NCBI GenBank assembly: GCA_027075825.1
Contig: JALSZZ010000220.1
Span: 1 to 10,004, forward strand
From: Mariprofundaceae bacterium
Lineage (GTDB): Bacteria > Pseudomonadota > Zetaproteobacteria > Mariprofundales > Mariprofundaceae
Direction: 5' to 3'
DNA: 10,004 bases
Shown here piece after piece: positions 6,840 to 10,004 of this stretch. The notes beneath the pieces were generated by a model. The model did no database searches, had not been told where the DNA came from, and saw only the letters and a list, made by a program, of their open reading frames with translations. The number at the start of each line of letters is the position of its first letter. Position 1 is the first letter of the stretch. A program made the position numbers and the translations under genes.

Positions 6840-7677
6840 GTTCAACCTCCAGTTGAATATTTGATGCATGTTGTAACGACTGATACAGCTTCATGGCCTG
6901 TGCCGCGCTGGTAATGGGTTCCTGATTTACCTTGCGAATAATATCGCCATTGCGCAGGCCGATGGTCTGAAACAGCGAACGCGGCACAATATTGCTGATG
7001 ACAAAGCCATCGGCCTTGCCCTGCACGAAGTGCGGCACCACTCTTGCCTGCGTCAGTAACTGTGAGAAATTGCGCGTCGCCCGCCTGATGGTATTGCGCG
7101 AGATATGGCGCTGAACAGCCCCGGCTGGCGGTGGCGGCATGGCTGAGGGTGGGTTTACTGGCCGGGCGGGCGAGGCCGGCGCGCCGCTGGCGGCGTTGTT
7201 TTCCTGACGCAGGGCAATGCGCCGCACACGGCCATGATCGCGCACTTCGATGGCATCCTGAAACACCTGTTCCAGCAATACCCCCGAAGCAATTTCCGTG
7301 TGCAGGCGCACAATGCGCTCCTTGTTGTCGTTGGCGGTGCGAAGAATCGCCAGTGAATTGTCGCCAGCCACGGCTGTGCCCAGCAGGCTAATATCGAGCG
7401 GTGGCGCGGTAACCACCGGTTTCGTCTCAGGCTGAACCTCGGGAACCTTGGGCTGGCGGACTTTTACCTCGCCAAACAGCGGTGTTTTCGTCAATACATC
7501 CACATCCAGTGACGCATGCCTCCGCTGATCGGCAGACGATGGCCGCTGATGTTCCGCAGCAAACTGCGGCGGTTGTTGCGTGATCAGACCAGCAGTTTGC
7601 CAGGCCAGACCGACGACCAGTATCAGTTCAAGGCTGCGAATCAGTGCCGGAGACGACACCAGGGACAGCTTCACCAT
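6799..7677 (-). CDS. gspC: Type II secretion coupling protein GspC
   Basis: GspC is a bitopic inner-membrane protein that links the platform to the GspD secretin and helps select substrates. The ATG at 7677 gives 292 residues and overlaps the previous stop (ATGGTGA), suggesting coupling; a GTG at 7725 would add 16 residues but lacks a ribosome-binding site. A short cytoplasmic start is followed by a membrane segment (about 12-32). A linker leads to the homology region (about 62-157, with TPLFGEVKV, LDISLLGTAVAG, and DHGRVRRIAL), which in the family binds GspD N0. A Pro/Ala-rich linker (about 165-186) then precedes a C-terminal PDZ domain (about 195-291; VPRSLFQTIGLRNGDIIRKV and NQEPITSAAQAM). 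The PDZ domain is the family variant found in many proteobacteria, in place of a coiled coil. The gene lies directly before gspD, the classic order. Confidence 0.92.
   Translation of the reverse strand: MVKLSLVSSPALIRSLELILVVGLAWQTAGLITQQPPQFAAEHQRPSSADQRRHASLDVDVLTKTPLFGEVKVRQPKVPEVQPETKPVVTAPPLDISLLGTAVAGDNSLAILRTANDNKERIVRLHTEIASGVLLEQVFQDAIEVRDHGRVRRIALRQENNAASGAPASPARPVNPPSAMPPPPAGAVQRHISRNTIRRATRNFSQLLTQARVVPHFVQGKADGFVISNIVPRSLFQTIGLRNGDIIRKVNQEPITSAAQAMKLYQSLQHASNIQLEVERAGQMQTINYHIQ
6844..6850 (-). promoter_or_regulatory. Ribosome-binding site of gspD inside gspC
   Basis: GGAGGTT on the minus strand has its GGAGG core 6 nt before the GTG start codon of gspD and lies within the 3' end of gspC. 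It fixes the gspD start at 6839 rather than the upstream ATG at 6869. Confidence 0.75.
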
Positions 7678-8489
7678 TGCTGCCGGAGGCCCAGGCCATA
7701 CACCTGCCAGCGGTTTTTGGGCCACAGACTGGTGGTCTGCACATCATTGCCCAATTGACGGAAGCGATAGAATGCGCTCAGGCGAGTGCTCTTGCCGCTA
7801 AAAACAGGCAATGGATAATCCGCCTCCACATGCAGTCGCCAGGCCTGTTGCTGGCTGTGAAATACGGTGCCGGGTACTACCGTATTTTGCATCTGATCAT
7901 GCAGTGGCACGCCTGCTGCCAGTCGCAGGCGAAAAGCTTTCGCCGGAGTTGTGCCATTTAATGACAGATCCAGCCATGTGCTGTCAATGGTTTCCACGGC
8001 GCTGCCGACGGCAGTTGACAACGCGCCGTTAACATAAAAACGACTGCGCGTTTGCCGATCCTGTTGCATGGCGGCAGACAGCCCGACATACAATAACGGC
8101 GAGAGCGTGCTTAACTGCAATCTGGCTTCGACAAACCACTGGTGCTGCGTCACCGTTAGCTGATTTTGCTGGATATTACCGCCCGTATGCCACAACTCCT
8201 GATGATGACCGACCGATGCCAGCCATTCACCCCCCAGCACAAGCTGCGCGTATTCACCGGCAAGCGGGATATGCACACTGCCTCGCGCCAGCCAGCCACT
8301 GCCGCTTACCGATGACGATAGCGGTGTCGCCATGCTAAAACCTGTTGTTGATGACATATGTTCCTGATAGCGCCAGAGCAGGGGGGCGATGTCCATCGCA
8401 ACACTGGCGGCATGGGCGGATGAGACCATCATCATGGCATACAACAGTGCGCCAGCAAGAATATTGCGCATGGATAACAGATGCTTCAT
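7671..8489 (-). CDS. Probable outer-membrane beta-barrel protein, unknown function
   Basis: I do not recognise the family of this 272-residue protein. The N-terminus has a Sec signal peptide: basic start, hydrophobic core (about 10-22), cleavage near SAHA-A at residue 27. The mature part is rich in aromatic and alternating polar/non-polar residues in amphipathic stretches typical of barrel strands, such as AQLVLGGEWLASVG, QWFVEARLQL, PLLYVGLSAAMQQ, AFRLRLAAGV, AWRLHVEADY, LSAFYRFRQL and VYGLGLRQQW. The last residue is Trp, as expected of a signal for the BAM insertion machinery. The mature protein holds no cysteine. It starts at ATG 8489 with GAGGA 9 nt upstream, overlaps the tsaE stop by 4 bases (ATGA) and overlaps gspC by 7, so it is made with the T2SS core. 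A role beside the secretin is possible but unproven; an unrelated small porin-like protein is the alternative. Confidence 0.75.
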   Translation of the reverse strand: MKHLLSMRNILAGALLYAMMMVSSAHAASVAMDIAPLLWRYQEHMSSTTGFSMATPLSSSVSGSGWLARGSVHIPLAGEYAQLVLGGEWLASVGHHQELWHTGGNIQQNQLTVTQHQWFVEARLQLSTLSPLLYVGLSAAMQQDRQTRSRFYVNGALSTAVGSAVETIDSTWLDLSLNGTTPAKAFRLRLAAGVPLHDQMQNTVVPGTVFHSQQQAWRLHVEADYPLPVFSGKSTRLSAFYRFRQLGNDVQTTSLWPKNRWQVYGLGLRQQW

Positions 8490-8914
8490 GGGATGATTTC
8501 CTCAAGCCAGCGGGCTTGCGGGTGCTGGTGATCATGTTGCAACATCAGGCGAATCGCCTGCCGGGGGAGCAGTGCCTCTGCCCGTTCCGGCCATTCAATA
8601 ATACTGATCCACGGTGGCGAAAAATAATCCATGACACCAAGCATTAACACTTCCTCCTCATCGCTCAGGCGGTACCAGTCCATGTGCGCAACACAAACTT
8701 CCCCGGCCTGATAAACCTCGATCAGCGAGTAACTGGGGCTGGGCAGGGCATGATTCCGCACGCCAAGCGCCCGCATCAGGGCGCGGGCAAACACGCTTTT
8801 GCCTGCTCCCAGGTCACCGGAAAGCGTCAGGCAATCACCCGGCTGCAATCGTTTCGCCCAGTGCCTGGCTGCTGCCCTGGTGGCAGCTTCATCAGCAAGA
8901 TAAAGACGCGACAT
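8486..8914 (-). CDS. tsaE: tRNA threonylcarbamoyladenosine biosynthesis ATPase TsaE
   Basis: TsaE is the P-loop ATPase that works with TsaB and TsaD to make t6A37 in ANN-decoding tRNAs. The 142-residue length is typical. Walker A reads GDLGAGKS (33-40), with Ser where Thr is commoner. Further family motifs are LPSPSYSLIEVY (57-68), HMDWYRL (77-83) and IIEWPE (105-110). The N-terminal ATRAAARHWAKRL helix matches the family. It is the first gene of the predicted transcription unit that continues through the barrel protein into gspC-F; its TGA overlaps the next ATG by 4 bases. The ribosome-binding site directly before ATG 8914 is poor, but a possible leader ORF ends on this start codon and could supply coupled ribosomes. 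A tsaE gene heading a T2SS run is unusual to me; tsaE more often lies next to other housekeeping genes. Confidence 0.94.
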   Translation of the reverse strand: MSRLYLADEAATRAAARHWAKRLQPGDCLTLSGDLGAGKSVFARALMRALGVRNHALPSPSYSLIEVYQAGEVCVAHMDWYRLSDEEEVLMLGVMDYFSPPWISIIEWPERAEALLPRQAIRLMLQHDHQHPQARWLEEIIP

Positions 8915-8955
8915 CAGTTAACAAGGCATAAAAAACAGAGGGCTGACCCGTTCAT
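8914..8955 (-). CDS. Possible 13-codon leader ORF before tsaE
   Basis: An ATG at 8955 opens a 13-codon frame, MNGSALCFLCLVN, whose TGA shares its A with the tsaE ATG (TGATG). GGGAGG (8967-8972) lies 11 nt upstream, a rather long spacing. tsaE itself has no good ribosome-binding site, so translation of this frame could re-initiate on tsaE. No run of one amino acid marks it as a classical attenuator. Chance is a serious alternative for a frame this short. Confidence 0.3.
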   Translation of the reverse strand: MNGSALCFLCLVN

Positions 8956-9148
8956 GATTGACACTACCTCCCGGGCAAGGCTGGTGGCGGATACTCCCAT
9001 GAGACAGACTTCTTGCAAGCTATCGTGGCAAGCTCGTTACAGGCAGCGTGCATCCGGCACATCTGTATCAACGGCTGGACACTGAATATATGCAATGATG
9101 CGAAGCCTGTATTTGACTTCCGGCATGCAATAGCCATGCTTGCTTTCC
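8956..9148. other. Divergent intergenic region between tsaE and xerD
   Basis: This stretch must carry the divergent control signals for both transcription units. I see no high-scoring promoter. On the plus strand TTGACT (9113-9118) could be a -35 for xerD, but no good -10 follows at 16-18 bp. A 7-bp direct repeat GCAAGCT occurs at 9015-9021 and 9028-9034, 13 bp apart, with the palindrome CTTGCAAG at 9012-9019. A minus-strand open frame crosses the region into xerD but has no family features and is judged accidental. Confidence 0.4.
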
Positions 9149-10004
9149 ATGCCACCTGATTCTTCATCAACATCTGCGCACAACACCGGCGCACTGGATC
9201 CCGCAACAGAAGGGTATTTGCAACGGCTGCGTATGTTGCGTGGCTGGTCTGCGCATACGTTTGAAGCGTATTGCCGTGATTTATTGCGCGTTCAGCGTTT
9301 GCTGGAGCCTGCGCAGGCGACGCTTTATAATGTGTCAACCGCGCAATTGCTGGTAGTGTTCAGGCAGCTGCAGGGGGAATTATCAATCGCCAGTCAGCAG
9401 CGCTGCCGCAGCGCCCTGAGCACATGGTTTACGCTGTTGCAGGATGAGGGGTTGCGCGAGGATCATCCATTGCGTCATCTGCCTGCGCTGCGCCATGGCC
9501 ATCGTTTACCGGCAACACTGGATGAAAACAGCGTTGCGCGCCTGCTCGAAGCCCCCGACTGTAGCAGCCTGACAGGCCTGCGCGACCGCTGTATGCTGGA
9601 ATTGATGTATGCCACAGGGATGCGTGTTTCCGAGCTTGTAGCGCTGACGCGCTCCCAGCTGGATATGCCTGCACGCATGTTGCGCATCCTCGGCAAGGGC
9701 AATAAAGAGCGGCTGGTGCCCTTTGGCGAAGAGGCCGCCTATTGGTTGCAGCAATGGTCGGAGCAGCGATGCGCAACATCTGCGTGGCTCTTCCCCGGTC
9801 GGAATAACCGGAAAATGTCTCGTCAGAACATATGGTTACGCATTAAAAAATATGCTGAGGAACAGGGGATTCAACCTTCGCCCTCGCCTCATACCTTGCG
9901 TCATGCCTTTGCCACGCACCTGTTAAATCACGGCGCTGAGCTACGGGCGCTACAATTACTGCTCGGCCACAGTAGTATCGGCACAACCGAGATTTACACC
10001 CATG
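9149..10004 (+). CDS. xerD: Site-specific tyrosine recombinase XerD, 3' end outside window
   Basis: XerD acts with XerC at the dif site near the terminus to resolve chromosome dimers, activated by FtsK. 285 codons are visible. The N-terminal SAM-like DNA-binding domain (about 19-108; GYLQRLRMLRGWSAHTFEAY) precedes the catalytic domain. All catalytic residues are present: Arg159 in TGMRVSEL, Lys183 in GKGNKER, His248 and Arg251 in HTLRHAF, His274 in LLGHSSIG, and Tyr283 in TEIYTH; the spacing from Arg to Lys and from His to Tyr equals that in E. coli XerD. The strings FATHLLNHGAELRALQLLLGHS and RQNIWLRIKKYA favour XerD over XerC. The frame is cut one base after codon 285, so only the short C-terminal tail, which contacts the partner, is missing. 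ATG 9149 is the start; TTG 9140 is the only other option, and neither has a clear ribosome-binding site. It is the only plus-strand gene. Confidence 0.93.
   Translation, partial: MPPDSSSTSAHNTGALDPATEGYLQRLRMLRGWSAHTFEAYCRDLLRVQRLLEPAQATLYNVSTAQLLVVFRQLQGELSIASQQRCRSALSTWFTLLQDEGLREDHPLRHLPALRHGHRLPATLDENSVARLLEAPDCSSLTGLRDRCMLELMYATGMRVSELVALTRSQLDMPARMLRILGKGNKERLVPFGEEAAYWLQQWSEQRCATSAWLFPGRNNRKMSRQNIWLRIKKYAEEQGIQPSPSPHTLRHAFATHLLNHGAELRALQLLLGHSSIGTTEIYTH

Noticed and set aside
6839..6869. Longer gspD start at ATG 6869
   Set aside because: No ribosome-binding site precedes it, whereas GTG 6839 has GGAGGTT at ideal spacing and leaves a better signal peptide.
7678..7725. Longer gspC start at GTG 7725
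   Set aside because: No ribosome-binding site, and it increases the overlap with the barrel protein gene; ATG 7677 overlaps the stop by 7 bases and gives a normal short cytoplasmic tail.
8964..9338. 124-codon minus-strand frame crossing the tsaE/xerD gap
   Set aside because: It begins inside xerD, has no ribosome-binding site or recognisable domain, and its N-terminal half is only the antisense of xerD. I treat the gap as non-coding.
1..10004. Mobile elements, CRISPR arrays, toxin-antitoxin or phage-defence systems
   Set aside because: I saw no terminal inverted repeats, spaced direct-repeat arrays, transposase motifs or defence-type domains. The only recombinase is XerD-like, with full chromosomal XerD signatures rather than phage or integron integrase features.

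Overview
The window looks like a chromosomal segment from a Gram-negative bacterium, most likely a proteobacterium. It encodes an outer-membrane secretin and three other type II secretion (T2SS) core proteins, an rpsP-rimM-trmD translation operon, a TsaE ATPase and a XerD-type recombinase. Base composition is moderately GC-rich and even throughout. There are no insertion sequences, integrase scars, tRNA genes or CRISPR-like repeats. The genus cannot be fixed from sequence alone; a gamma-, beta- or zetaproteobacterial-type lineage would fit, but that is a guess.

Layout, right to left, because all genes but one lie on the minus strand. (1) 1-1384: promoter, then rpsP (ribosomal protein S16), rimM (30S maturation factor) and trmD (tRNA m1G37 methyltransferase, cut by the window's left edge). 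The genes overlap. rimM has no ATG/GTG/TTG codon upstream of its conserved N-terminal motif, so it probably starts at CTG. (2) 1385-2101: a small unrecognised exported protein (1520-2023) with its own candidate promoter and a hairpin covering its Shine-Dalgarno site, followed by a perfect 8-bp inverted repeat. (3) 2102-8914: six tightly packed, mostly overlapping genes, tsaE, an unrecognised outer-membrane beta-barrel-like protein, gspC, gspD, gspE and gspF. They appear to form one transcription unit. (4) 8915-9148: a divergent intergenic region with a possible 13-codon leader ORF overlapping the tsaE start. (5) 9149-10004: xerD on the plus strand, cut by the right edge just after the catalytic tyrosine.

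How the genes work together: GspC, GspD, GspE and GspF form the inner-membrane coupling protein, outer-membrane channel, cytoplasmic motor ATPase and platform protein of a T2SS. The pseudopilin genes (gspG-K) and gspL/M/N are not in this window, so they must lie elsewhere if the system is complete. tsaE, rpsP, rimM, trmD and xerD are housekeeping genes for tRNA modification, ribosome assembly and chromosome dimer resolution.

Most of the window is ordinary. The points worth a second look are the non-canonical rimM start, the co-transcribed beta-barrel protein ahead of gspC, and the unrecognised secreted protein with an occluded ribosome-binding site. I did not find a convincing undescribed multi-gene system.
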